Assembly (NCBI GenBank): GCA_024281145.1
Contig: JAMXLN010000321.1
Span: 1 to 46,791, forward strand
Direction of reading: 5' to 3'
Origin: Hyphomicrobiaceae bacterium
GTDB lineage: Bacteria; Pseudomonadota; Alphaproteobacteria; Rhizobiales; Hyphomicrobiaceae
DNA length: 46,791 nucleotides
In this document: positions 27,368-37,077 of the stretch, one piece after another
Position numbering within the stretch: the first letter of the stretch is position 1
Layout: the number at the start of each line of letters is the position of its first letter
Position numbers and translations under genes: made by a program
The notes under the pieces: generated by a model
What the model saw: the letters and a program-made list of their open reading frames with translations, nothing else
Told to the model about the DNA's origin: nothing
The model's database searches: none

Positions 27368-29080
27368 TCACTTTCGGTTCAAGTGTGCCTGCGGGTTGCC
27401 GGGGTGAATGAATTCCCAGGGTGAAACTTCGCTTCCCTGCGGCACCTCGATCTCAATCAGCACTGGCTTGGACGTGTTTATCGTCTGGGTGAGAACGCGC
27501 GCCAGCGCGGCTGGCGATGTCACGCGGTGTCCCTCGATGCCAAAGGCCTTTGCCAGCAGCATGAAATCAGGATTGTCCAGCACCGAGCCGATGACGCGAT
27601 TGGCGAAGGCGGTCTTCTGGTCGCGCAGGACGTTGCCGTAGGCAGCATTGTTGAAAAGGAGCGTGATGAGGGCGATGCCGTACTGTGTGGCTGTCGCGAG
27701 TTCCTGCACGGCAAACATGAAACCGCCGTCGCCGGTCACGGCCACGACCGGCGTGTCTGGATGCGCCACCTTAACGCCGAGCGCGGTGGGGAACCCGAAA
27801 CCCAGTGTGCCCTGAAAACCCTCCGACACATACGTGCGCGGCGCATAAACGGGAAAGCCAAAGTAGGATGTGAACCCCATCTGGCTCACCTCGATCACGA
27901 GCACGCCTTCGCGTGGCAGCACCTGGCGGATGGCGTCGAGGTAGGCCATCTGCGGCTGCACCTTGCTGTAGGCTGCACGTGCCGCGGCCTTGACGGCGGC
28001 GACGCGGGCACGCGCTGCGTTGGCACCTGTGGCGGCCTTCGTGGCGCCCTTGCGGCCGCGCAGGCGGCGCACCGCGGCGAGCAGTGCGCGGCTGCCAGCA
28101 TCGGCGTCCGCAACAATCCCCGCGTGTGGCACCAGTCGGCGCATCTCGGCAGGATCGATGTCGATGCGGATCAGATGCGGCGGGGCCTGCGGCCGGTCGA
28201 TGAGGGACATCATGCCGGTCCAGCGCATGTACGGCATCTCAACCCGGGTGCCGATGGCGACGAGCGCATCCGTCTCGGGCCAAAGGCGGAAGGCGGCGTA
28301 GGAGGAGACGCCAAGTTCGTGGTCCTCTGCAACGATACCGCGCCCGCCGCGAAACGCGGCCACCGGCGCGTCGAGCTCCTCGGCCAGCGCGTGCACTGCC
28401 TCGCTTGCGTGCTGCGCTCCGCTGCCCACCATGAGCATCGGCTGCGTGCTCGCGGCGAGCAGCTTGGCGGCGGCCTGCACTTCTGAAGGCGAGGGTGCGA
28501 GTGCACCGGGAATGGTGGCGGCACCCAAGGGCTCGACGTGGCCGACCGAGGCCATCGTATCCCAGGCCATCTCCACGGCCACGGCACCCGGCCGGCCCGA
28601 CAGCATCTGGCGAAAAGCTTCATTGAGGACGGCTGGGGCATCGGCCGGACGCTCGATGCGGGCTGCCCACTTGGTGAGGGAACGCAGCGTTGCGAGCTGA
28701 TCGGGCAGCTCGTGCAGATGGCCGCGACCGCGGCCCAAGAAGGCGGAGGGTACCTGGCCTGTGATCAGCAGGACAGGCGCACAGCATCCTTGCGCGGTGC
28801 AAATGGCGGCACAGGTATTGAGGATGCCAGGCCCAGGCACGACGGCGAACACGCCTGGTCGCCCCGTCGAGCGCGCGTAGCCGAATGCCATGTAGCCGCA
28901 GGCCTGCTCGTGCCGCGCGCCCACGGTGCGGATGCGGTCACTGTTTTGCTGGAGCGCGTCGAACAGCGGGTAGAGTTGGGCTCCGGGCAGGCCGAACACC
29001 CGATCGACACCGTTGGCGATCAGCGCCTCAACGATTGCCATGCCGCCGGTCATGGCGCCGGCCTTGGCCCTGTGCTGCAT
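27368..29080 (-). CDS. Thiamine diphosphate-dependent enzyme (acetolactate synthase/benzoylformate decarboxylase-like)
   Basis: GVDRVFGLPGAQLYPLFDAL, RHEQACGYMAFGYARSTGRPGV, TGDGGFMFAVQELATATQYGIALITLLFNNAAYGNV (ThDP motif). Confidence 0.9.
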   Translation of the reverse strand: MQHRAKAGAMTGGMAIVEALIANGVDRVFGLPGAQLYPLFDALQQNSDRIRTVGARHEQACGYMAFGYARSTGRPGVFAVVPGPGILNTCAAICTAQGCCAPVLLITGQVPSAFLGRGRGHLHELPDQLATLRSLTKWAARIERPADAPAVLNEAFRQMLSGRPGAVAVEMAWDTMASVGHVEPLGAATIPGALAPSPSEVQAAAKLLAASTQPMLMVGSGAQHASEAVHALAEELDAPVAAFRGGRGIVAEDHELGVSSYAAFRLWPETDALVAIGTRVEMPYMRWTGMMSLIDRPQAPPHLIRIDIDPAEMRRLVPHAGIVADADAGSRALLAAVRRLRGRKGATKAATGANAARARVAAVKAAARAAYSKVQPQMAYLDAIRQVLPREGVLVIEVSQMGFTSYFGFPVYAPRTYVSEGFQGTLGFGFPTALGVKVAHPDTPVVAVTGDGGFMFAVQELATATQYGIALITLLFNNAAYGNVLRDQKTAFANRVIGSVLDNPDFMLLAKAFGIEGHRVTSPAALARVLTQTINTSKPVLIEIEVPQGSEVSPWEFIHPGNPQAHLNRK

Positions 29081-29396
29081 GTCTCTTCCTTGCCAAACCA
29101 ACGCACTCCGTCATATCGGGGCTCGCGCCAACGATCCAGCCAATCGGGGTGGGTCGGCGGGGCGTGGCGTCGTCAACGCGAGCGCGCCAGGCCGGCCGGA
29201 AGAGCCCGCCGCGGTCAGGACAGTACCAGCGCTCCTCTTGCGTGGGCAGTGAATTGCAGCGCCCAGCCAAACGGGCTCGCAACCCGCATCGCGCTGTTGG
29301 CCACGCTGCCGCCCGGGGTGTTGCAAGGGCGCCAGCGCCCGCTCGAGCCGGGTCGGTGCCTGCGGCGTGCGACATAACGCGGCCTTTTGTCATCGC

Positions 29397-29445
29397 CATG
29401 TGCGGGGCCATGTGCGGGGCCATGTGCGGGGCCCATGTGCGGGGC
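29397..29445. repeat. 12-bp tandem repeat CATGTGCGGGGC, 4 units (1-nt insertion before the fourth)
   Basis: Direct reading. Confidence 0.92.
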
Positions 29446-29561
29446 ACTCGACCGCCCTGTGGGAAGAGGCCCACCGAGCTATCCAAGGCGCGCAGATCAT
29501 GCATGCATCATGGCCGGGAGCGGTCGAAATCGGCCTCGCCAGTTCTCGCGCCGCCAAGCTA

Positions 29562-29567
29562 TATAAT
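29562..29567 (+). promoter_or_regulatory. Possible -10 box TATAAT upstream of the Liv operon
   Basis: GCTATATAATCGCC about 110 bp upstream of the substrate-binding protein; no clear -35. Confidence 0.3.
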
Positions 29568-29674
29568 CGCCGGACATTGAGGCGGGCGTCCTCGTTCGCG
29601 CGACGTGCGGACGGTCCGAAACACGGGGCCCCGACAGGCCCTGCCAGAAGGCAAATCTGCTTGGGGAGGAGGCA

Positions 29675-30871
29675 ATGAAGCTCAGTCGCCGTCAAGCTTT
29701 GAAAGGGACCGCTGCGAGCGCTGCCACGCTGGCAACGGGTGTGTTCCGACCGGCCATTGCACAATCGGAACCCATCCGCATTGGCTATCTTCCGGCGCTC
29801 ACGGGTCCCAGCTCGTCGACGGGCATCGGCATCAACCGCGGCACCGAGCTTGCGGTGAAGGAAATAAACGCCGCCGGTGGCATCAAGGGGCGACAGATCG
29901 AGCTCATCGTCCGCGATACGCAGAGCGATCCGACCAAGGCGGTCAACGGCGCGACGGAGCTCACGCGCCGGCACAAGGTGCAGGTCATGTGGGGCCCGTT
30001 GAATTCGGGCGAAGCGCTGGCGGCGACCCCGCTGATCGCGCGCGATGGGGTACCCCAGGTTCACCCCTGTTGGGTCGATGCGCTGACCGACCCCAAGAAA
30101 TACCCGCTGGCCTTCCGCAATGCGCCCACCAATCAGCAAATCGGCGGCGCGGCCAACCACTACGTGGTGCATATTCTCAAGGCCAACAAGGTGGCCGTGG
30201 TCAGCGACACCACGGGCTACGGCACGGCCTCGCTCGATGCCTATGTGCCAATGCTCAAGAGCATGGGTGCGACGGTCGTCTATCAGAGCAGCGTCGAGGC
30301 CAACAATCCCGACGTCAAGCCCGAGCTCTTGCGCATGCAAGCGGCGGGCGCCGAGGCCATCATGCCCTGGAGCGTGAATGCTGGGTTCCTGTCGCGGCTC
30401 ATCAACACCCGCGCCGAGATGGAGTGGGACGTCCCGATCGTCGGCCAGACGACACTCGGCTCTGGTCAAACCAAGGCGCTGCTGAAGAAACCCGAGTACT
30501 GGGAGAAGGTCTACCCCAACAACTTCCGCAACTGTAGCTACGATGCGTCCGGACAGCTGCCGCCGCGCACGGCTGAATTCGTGGAGCGGATCCGCAAGGC
30601 CGGTATCGAGATGTCCGATACGCTCCTGTGGTGGATCGCCCTGGGCTACGACGGACCGCGCCTGATCGCCGACGCGATCCGGGAGGCTGGCAGCACGCCC
30701 GAGGAGATTGCCGGATACTGGAACAAGGTCAAGGGTTGGCCCGGCGTCTACGGCACGATCACGTGGACGCCCGAACTGCACGATGGCTTCCAGGGCAGCG
30801 AGGTCGTGATGGTGCAGGCCAATTCCCTGAAGGAGGGGGCCTTCGTCCTCGCGCCCGGCTATTCCGGCTAG
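29675..30871 (+). CDS. ABC transporter substrate-binding protein (branched-chain amino acid type), Tat-like signal
   Basis: MKLSRRQALKGTAASAATLATG; IRIGYLPALTGPSSSTGIGINRGTELAVKEINAAGGIKGRQIELIVRDTQSDPTKAV. Confidence 0.93.
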   Translation: MKLSRRQALKGTAASAATLATGVFRPAIAQSEPIRIGYLPALTGPSSSTGIGINRGTELAVKEINAAGGIKGRQIELIVRDTQSDPTKAVNGATELTRRHKVQVMWGPLNSGEALAATPLIARDGVPQVHPCWVDALTDPKKYPLAFRNAPTNQQIGGAANHYVVHILKANKVAVVSDTTGYGTASLDAYVPMLKSMGATVVYQSSVEANNPDVKPELLRMQAAGAEAIMPWSVNAGFLSRLINTRAEMEWDVPIVGQTTLGSGQTKALLKKPEYWEKVYPNNFRNCSYDASGQLPPRTAEFVERIRKAGIEMSDTLLWWIALGYDGPRLIADAIREAGSTPEEIAGYWNKVKGWPGVYGTITWTPELHDGFQGSEVVMVQANSLKEGAFVLAPGYSG

Positions 30872-30875
30872 CCCG

Positions 30876-31733
30876 ATGCTGGTGTCGATCGTCTCCTACG
30901 GCCTGGCGCTGGGAGCTGTCTATGCCCTGATCGGCATCACCTACAACGTCATGTTCGCCGCCTCGCGCGTGTTCAGCTTCACGGCGGGGATGACGGGCAT
31001 GCTGGGTGGGGTGCTGGGCGCGTTGTTTATCGACCGCCTGGGCATGCCGGTGATCGTGGGTTTCGTTGCCACGCTGGCAGCAGGGGCTGTGCTCGGCATC
31101 ATCACCGAAATCTTGACGGTACGGCCGGTGCTGAAGAGCCTGGATCAGCACCTTTATGTGCTCTCCACACTGGCATTCGCGCTCATGATCCAGCAACTCA
31201 CCGCCATCGAGTGGAGCACCGAGCCGCAGCCCTTCCCCCGCCTCTTGCCGATCGGCCCGGGGCTCTTTGATCAGCAGTTCTGGCTGCCGATGGTTGCCTG
31301 CGCGGCCACGATCGTGGGTCTTGAGTGGCTTTACCGTCGCACGCTTATCGGGCGTGCGTTCCTGGCCATCGCCGAGGACAATTACGCCGCCCGCGCGCTC
31401 GGCCTGCCGGAACAACGCCTGCGCATTGCCAGCTATGCCCTCGCGGGTGTGATCGGAACGTTGGCCGGTTTCACCGGGGCGGAGATGATGCTCGCCTATT
31501 TCGGCAACGGCCCGCTGTTGAATTTCTATGGGTTTGTACCGGTCGCGCTCGGCGGTATGGGCAGCAACCGGGGCGCCGTGGTGGGCGGGCTTGCGCTCGG
31601 CCTCTTCCAGCAGACGGCAAACTTCTTGGTGGGGGGCATCTTCGCCTCGGTCGCCGTGTTTGTGGTGTTCATCGTCGTGCTGCTGGCGCGGCCCGAGGGC
31701 TTCGCCGGCGCTGCCACGGCGCGGCGCGTATGA
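30876..31733 (+). CDS. Branched-chain amino acid-type ABC transporter permease (LivH family)
   Basis: GLALGAVYALIGITYNVMFAASRVFSFTAG; YAARALGLPEQRLRIASYALAGVIGTLAGF. Confidence 0.92.
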   Translation: MLVSIVSYGLALGAVYALIGITYNVMFAASRVFSFTAGMTGMLGGVLGALFIDRLGMPVIVGFVATLAAGAVLGIITEILTVRPVLKSLDQHLYVLSTLAFALMIQQLTAIEWSTEPQPFPRLLPIGPGLFDQQFWLPMVACAATIVGLEWLYRRTLIGRAFLAIAEDNYAARALGLPEQRLRIASYALAGVIGTLAGFTGAEMMLAYFGNGPLLNFYGFVPVALGGMGSNRGAVVGGLALGLFQQTANFLVGGIFASVAVFVVFIVVLLARPEGFAGAATARRV

Positions 31734-33526
31734 AGGACTTAGCGACATCGGCCCCGGTGGCTGCCACGCGCGGGCTCGCCAGGCTCGAAGCCTTGGCCCC
31801 CGTCCTCGTGCTTCTCATCGCCGGGGTCTGCCTGCCGCTGTTTGGCGATTCCTACCTTGGGGTGATCGGCACGCGCGCGTGCATCTATTGGGTGCTCGTA
31901 TCCGGGCTCAATCTCGTGGTGGGCTTCGCCGGCCAAATCGCCATTGGCTGGGTGGCATTGCTGACGCTCGGGGCCTATGTCACGAGCGTGCTGACGGCGG
32001 GGGCGGTGGCGCCCGAGCTTTCCCCCTATCTGGCCCTGGCGATCGCCGGGCTCTTCGGCGCCATCTTCGGAGTGATCGTCGGTCTTCCGGCGCTGCGCCT
32101 GCGCACCTTCTATTTCGCGATGACAACGCTCGGCTTTGCCACCATCGTCACGCAGGTGGCGCTGGCCTGGAAGAGCGTGACCGGCGGCGGGGTCGGCGTG
32201 CCCGGTCCGATTTTCCCTTGGCCATTCGCTTCGCCCTGGGGCTTTTACTTCTTTTGCCTCGGCCTTGCCCTCCTGTGCACCTGGATGACGGCGAACATCG
32301 CGGCGAGCCGCTTCGGCCGGGCGCTGGTGGCGATCCGCGACGCTGAGGTCGCGGCCGAGGCGGTGGGCATCTCCAAGCCGGGGTTGCTCGTCAAGGTGTT
32401 CCTGTTCAGCGGCGCCGTGGCGGGAGTTGCGGGTGGCCTCTTTGCGTCGCTGCAGTCCTACATCACACCCGACGCCTTTACGTTCGACTTATCGATCTTG
32501 TTCTTCATCGCCATCCTGATCGGGGGGCGCGGCTCGATCCTGGGGCCTCTGCTGGGCACCATCATTCTGACAGCGCTTCCTGAATTTGCCGCGCCGCTGG
32601 TAGCGTGGTCCACTTTCCTCTATGCCGTGCTTTTGCTGATCATCGTGCTCGCTATGCCGGGCGGCATTGCCGAGGTGCTCGACTTCAAGAACCGGCGCCC
32701 GCTTGAGCGGCATCGCGAAATCCGCCCGCGTCCCGAACTGCTGGGGACCCTGAGCAACCCCGACACCTCCCCCGCTGTGCTCACGCTCAAGGGCGTGTCG
32801 CTGAGCTTTGGCGGCGTGCGCGCGATCGACGATCTCACCCTGGAGATCCGGGCCGGCGAGGTGCACGGCCTAATTGGTCCCAACGGCAGCGGTAAGACCA
32901 CCACGCTCAACGTGATCTCCGGGTACTATGCACCACAGCAGGGCCAGGTGTTCTTGCGCGGCAAGCCATTGCGGCCCCGCGCGCCACACACGCGTGCCGC
33001 GCAAGGCATCGCACGTACGTTCCAAACCCCTCGGCTGATTGGCGCCGCCTCCGTGCTCGAGAACGTGATGATCGGGGGCAGCAAGGACGGCCGCAGCACT
33101 TTCGTGGAATCGCTCGTGGCGCTGTCTCGACATCGTCGCGACGAGGCCATGCTGGCACAAGCGGCGATGACGGCGCTGTCGGTGGTGGGTTTGGAGCAGC
33201 TCGCTTTTGCGCGCTCGGACCGATTGCAACACGGCGAGTTGCGGTTCGTGGAGATTGCGCGCGCGTTGATGCTGCGCCCGTCCTTTCTGTTGCTCGACGA
33301 ACCTGCAGCGGGATTGTCCGTCGAAGAAATCAAGCGCCTCGGCGACCTCATCCTCACCATCAGCCGGCAGGGAACGGGCGTGCTCCTGGTCGAGCACCAT
33401 GCGGATTTGATCTTCGATATCTGCGACCGCGTTACCGTGCTGAATCTGGGCAAGGTGCTGGCATCGGGAACGCCGGCCGAGATTCGTGCGCATCGCGAGG
33501 TCGTCAATGCCTACCTTGGAGGCTAG
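31730..33526 (+). CDS. Fused ABC transporter permease (LivM family) and ATP-binding protein (LivG family)
   Basis: N-terminal LivM (NLVVGFAGQIAIGWVALLTLGAY; AVGISKPGLLVKVFLFSGAVAGVAGGLFA) joined to LivG (LIGPNGSGKTTTLNVISGYY; GELRFVEIARALMLRPSFLLLDEPAAGLS). ATG overlaps the LivH stop. Confidence 0.92.
   Translation: MKDLATSAPVAATRGLARLEALAPVLVLLIAGVCLPLFGDSYLGVIGTRACIYWVLVSGLNLVVGFAGQIAIGWVALLTLGAYVTSVLTAGAVAPELSPYLALAIAGLFGAIFGVIVGLPALRLRTFYFAMTTLGFATIVTQVALAWKSVTGGGVGVPGPIFPWPFASPWGFYFFCLGLALLCTWMTANIAASRFGRALVAIRDAEVAAEAVGISKPGLLVKVFLFSGAVAGVAGGLFASLQSYITPDAFTFDLSILFFIAILIGGRGSILGPLLGTIILTALPEFAAPLVAWSTFLYAVLLLIIVLAMPGGIAEVLDFKNRRPLERHREIRPRPELLGTLSNPDTSPAVLTLKGVSLSFGGVRAIDDLTLEIRAGEVHGLIGPNGSGKTTTLNVISGYYAPQQGQVFLRGKPLRPRAPHTRAAQGIARTFQTPRLIGAASVLENVMIGGSKDGRSTFVESLVALSRHRRDEAMLAQAAMTALSVVGLEQLAFARSDRLQHGELRFVEIARALMLRPSFLLLDEPAAGLSVEEIKRLGDLILTISRQGTGVLLVEHHADLIFDICDRVTVLNLGKVLASGTPAEIRAHREVVNAYLGG
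33492..33516. repeat. Left copy of an imperfect 25-bp direct repeat (24/25) in the livG 3' end
   Basis: ATCGCGAGGTCGTCAATGCCTACCT versus ATCGCGAGGTCCTCAATGCCTACCT at 43362-43386. Confidence 0.85.
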
Positions 33527-34184
33527 CAAGGGATGGCGGTCGCGTTGGCGGTACGCCGTCCGTGAACGGTAAAAGCCAACAGGTCGGCGTGACCCGATGC
33601 TTGGAGCGTCGATGTCATGGGGGTGTGTGCATCGATAAGCCCAAACTGGTGCTGAATCTCGGATCAGCGCTTCCCGTCGCTGCGTACAAATTAAGCGATC
33701 GTGGGCAGTGGGTGACGCCGGCGGGTTTACCAGCAGCGAGCCTGAGCTAGCCGCGAACGGTCCAGGCTGGCACCTCCCGTTCGCCGTTGCTGTATTTTGC
33801 CAGCAATTTGAGGGGATCGATGCAAGCTCTAGATTTGATGGGCCTGCATTGCAGGGGTAGCCGTCGGTAGCAGCCGAAGATCGACTAAGAATTTTGATCG
33901 CCTCAAGACGATCGTAGCGCGCTTTGCTGGCTAAGTGCTTCCCTCTAAAAAACGTAAGGGTTCCTGCTGATTACACCCCTCCCATCGTGGGTGTACCGAT
34001 CAACGCTCGGAAAGGGCTCAACATGCACACCAATTCTCCGGCACCGAGGCGATTGGCAATGGAAAATTGCTGCAGTTGCCCGCTCGGTCTCGCCTCACGA
34101 CACGCGTGCCCATCTTTCTTGCCCTGATCTTGATCAGTGCCGACCGCATCCTCAACGCGCTTGTTTCGAGGAGGGAGCGCCCGC

Positions 34185-34388
34185 TTGAAGTTCTTCGAGA
34201 TCGACCTGTTCGGGGTCTACGTTGCGCCGATATCAGTGCTGATGGTGGCGGCGTGGTTTGTGACAGTGGCATCGCGCCGGGTCGCGAGCCGCTTCGGTCT
34301 GTTTCGACACGTGTGGCATCCGGCGCTGTTTGTATTCTCAGTTTACATGATCGTGCTGTCATCGATGGTCCTCGTCATCGCCCATTGA
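34185..34388 (+). CDS. DUF1656 domain-containing small membrane protein
   Basis: LKFFEIDLFGVYVAPISVLMVAAWFVTVASRRVASRFGLFRHVWHPALFVFSVYMIVLSSMVLV; GAGGAGGGAG upstream of a TTG start. Confidence 0.8.
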   Translation: MKFFEIDLFGVYVAPISVLMVAAWFVTVASRRVASRFGLFRHVWHPALFVFSVYMIVLSSMVLVIAH

Positions 34389-34395
34389 TACCCCC

Positions 34396-35538
34396 ATGTC
34401 GGATACCGTCACCAGAGCAGAGCTCGGCAAAAATGCCGACGTTCGTGCCATGCCGCTCGCGGAGCCGACTGCTCGCAAGGCGGACAGATCGCGGATTCCA
34501 GCGATCCCGGTATTGATTACGCTCGCCACCGCCTCACTAGCAGCAGCGGCCGGTTGGGCCATGTGGAACGCGTACATGGGCGCACCTTGGACTCGCGATG
34601 GCACGGTGCGCGCCTATGTCGTTACCATGGCACCGGAGGTTGAAGGACGCATCGTCGAACTGGCGGTCGTCGATAACCAATTGACCCATAAGGGCGACCT
34701 GCTGATAGTGATCGATCCAACCAACTACAAGATCGCACTCGAGCTGTCGGAAGCGGCAGTGCGTCAGGCCCGCGCCAACGCGCAGAACATTGCGGGCCAA
34801 ATCCCGGTGCAAGAGGCGCAAGTCGGTGCCAACAAGGCCCAAGTGGAGCAAGAGCAGGCGGCCCTCACATTCGCGGTACAGCAGGCGGCTCGGTACCAGG
34901 ATCTTGCACAGCGCGAGGCGGGAACCATACAAATGGAGCAGCAAACCGCGTCGACGCTCGGCCAGACTCAGGCGGCGCTCAAGAATGCACAGGCGACCCT
35001 TGCCCTCGCCGAGCGCCAAATCACGTCTCTCAAGGCTCAACTCAGCAGTGCAGAGGCGAGCATTGACCAGGCCGTAGCGCAGCGTCATCAGGCACAAGTA
35101 AATCTGGAACGCACCAAAATCCGTTCTCCCGTGAATGGTTGGGTCACCAACCTCACAGTTCAGCTAGGTGACTATGCGACCGTGGGGAGGAGTGTGATCT
35201 CCCTCGTCGATGCTGATTCCTTTTGGGTGGATGCCTATTTCGAGGAAACGCAACTTGGCTCCATTCATGAAGGTGATCCAGCCAAGATGAAACTGTTGGG
35301 ATACAGCCAGATCGTTGAAGGCGAGGTCAGCGGCATTGCACGGGGCATCAATATCCCCAATGCACAACCAAACGACCAAGGGCTAGCGAATGTCAGTCCG
35401 ATTTTCACGTGGGTCCGGCTCGCCCAGCGCGTGCCGGTGCGGATTCGGATTCATAAATTGCCGGACGGCGTTCGCCTGATCGCCGGCGCGACCGCGACGG
35501 TGCAGATCGACGCAATTCCTCGCCAGGCCCCACATTAA
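34396..35538 (+). CDS. HlyD family efflux transporter periplasmic adaptor subunit
   Basis: N-terminal TM, APEVEGRIVELAVVDNQLTHKGDLLIVIDPTNYKIAL, coiled-coil, RTKIRSPVNGWVTNLTVQLGDYATVG. Confidence 0.92.
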   Translation: MSDTVTRAELGKNADVRAMPLAEPTARKADRSRIPAIPVLITLATASLAAAAGWAMWNAYMGAPWTRDGTVRAYVVTMAPEVEGRIVELAVVDNQLTHKGDLLIVIDPTNYKIALELSEAAVRQARANAQNIAGQIPVQEAQVGANKAQVEQEQAALTFAVQQAARYQDLAQREAGTIQMEQQTASTLGQTQAALKNAQATLALAERQITSLKAQLSSAEASIDQAVAQRHQAQVNLERTKIRSPVNGWVTNLTVQLGDYATVGRSVISLVDADSFWVDAYFEETQLGSIHEGDPAKMKLLGYSQIVEGEVSGIARGINIPNAQPNDQGLANVSPIFTWVRLAQRVPVRIRIHKLPDGVRLIAGATATVQIDAIPRQAPH

Positions 35539-36333
35539 GCAAGCTAGGTTGCGCTGGCGGTTTGAACGTTGAGAGGCCGCGCGATGTCGTGAACGGAGGT
35601 CCTCATAGATGGGATGCGGGGAGCGAACGACTAAAAGAGATATGCAGCCAACGTCAGGGCCCATATTCGGCGCGCGGTATGCGCGCTTCTACACATTATG
35701 GCGGGTGGCGAAGATTGCCATGCCGAGGGCTCGGAACATGTAGAAGTTATTGGCCTGGCCGGGCACGCATGTTCCTCGTGGCACAACCCAAGCCAGCATT
35801 GGCGACAAAACGCGACGCCACTGGAGTTGCGCGCAAGAGATAGGGCACCGGGCCACGCGAAGAACCAGGCGTCGCGATCGATCTATCAGTGTTCCAGCAT
35901 TCTCTACCGAGCTATCCTGCTTCTGAGACAGGGTTTATCCTTATGTGGCTCCGTGCTGCCACCTGCTAACCTACCTCAATGCGCAGTTGGCATTTGCCAA
36001 AAACCGACGCCGTCTATCAGCTGACGGAGAGAATGTCCGGCCGATTGCCCGATCACCCGGTGGCCCCCATCCGGTGAGGCTGAGGCACGCCAGCGCCACC
36101 CACATGCAAAATAGGTTCGCTCATCAGTTAACTCGGACCGGACCTGCGTCGGACCTCGGGTGTTCCTTATGGAGGTTAGTCCTGCGCCGCATAGAATTCA
36201 TGAAGGAGCCGACCATGTCCTAGGTCACCTTCGAAAACCAATAGCCCAGGACTGGCTACGCGTTCGAGGGACGCGAGCGAAACTTGCCTGACGGCTCTGG
36301 CGGTTGACCGAACCTGCCACAACAAGGTGCCAC

Positions 36334-37077
36334 ATGCGTGTCGGCTTGTTCATTCCTTGCTATATCGATGCCTTTTTTCCGGAGGTCGGGATCGCTACGC
36401 TGGAACTACTGGAAAGGTTCGGTCACCAAGTCCTCTACCCGTGTGACCAGACTTGTTGCGGCCAGCCGATGGCCAACAGCGGCTTCAACGCGGACTCCGC
36501 CGACACCGAGGCGCTGTTCGTGCGAAATTTCTCCGGCTTTGATTACGTCGTGGCGCCGTCCGGCAGCTGCGTCCAGCACGTCCGCGCCAATTTCGACGCG
36601 GTGGAACAAACGCCGGAGGTCAAGGACGTCCGCGGTCGCATCTATGAGCTCGTCGAGTTTCTGCACGACATCCAGAAGGCAGAAGCGTTTCCGTGGGCGC
36701 GGTTTCCGCATCGGGTCGGGTTGCACAACAGCTGCGGTACCCTGCGGCGCCTTAAGCACGCCACGCCCTCCGAGCTGCATGAGCCATTCTTTTCGAAACC
36801 AATGGACCTGCTGTCGAAGGTCGACGCCATTCAATTCGTCAATCCGGCGCGCCCCGACGAGTGCTGCGGCTTCGGCGGCACCTTCTCGGTATTTGAGGAA
36901 GTCGTCTCGACGAAGATGGGCTTTGACAAGGTGACCGATCACGCCCGCGCCGGTGCCGAGTACATCGTGTCCGCCGATAGCTCTTGCCTGATGCACCAGC
37001 AGGGCTGCGCCGAACGCATTGGCGTGCCGATCAAGTTCATTCATATCGCTCAGATCCTGAACGGAGCTGGCGCATGA
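36334..37077 (+). CDS. lutA: (Fe-S)-binding protein, lactate utilization LutA (CCG domains)
   Basis: MRVGLFIPCYIDAFFPEVG, YPCDQTCCGQPMANSGF, ECCGFGGTFSVFEEVVS. Confidence 0.9.
   Translation: MRVGLFIPCYIDAFFPEVGIATLELLERFGHQVLYPCDQTCCGQPMANSGFNADSADTEALFVRNFSGFDYVVAPSGSCVQHVRANFDAVEQTPEVKDVRGRIYELVEFLHDIQKAEAFPWARFPHRVGLHNSCGTLRRLKHATPSELHEPFFSKPMDLLSKVDAIQFVNPARPDECCGFGGTFSVFEEVVSTKMGFDKVTDHARAGAEYIVSADSSCLMHQQGCAERIGVPIKFIHIAQILNGAGA

Noticed and set aside
29390-30781. 463-aa minus-strand ORF ending in a MAPHMAPH-like repeat
   Set aside because: Antisense to the substrate-binding protein and runs into the 12-bp tandem repeat; no domain recognised.
35562-36300. Possible genes in the HlyD-lutA gap (e.g. 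ORFs 35698-36024, 35945-36223)
   Set aside because: Translations lack domain-like character or a good ribosome-binding site; possibly decayed sequence or regulatory DNA, not supportable as CDS.
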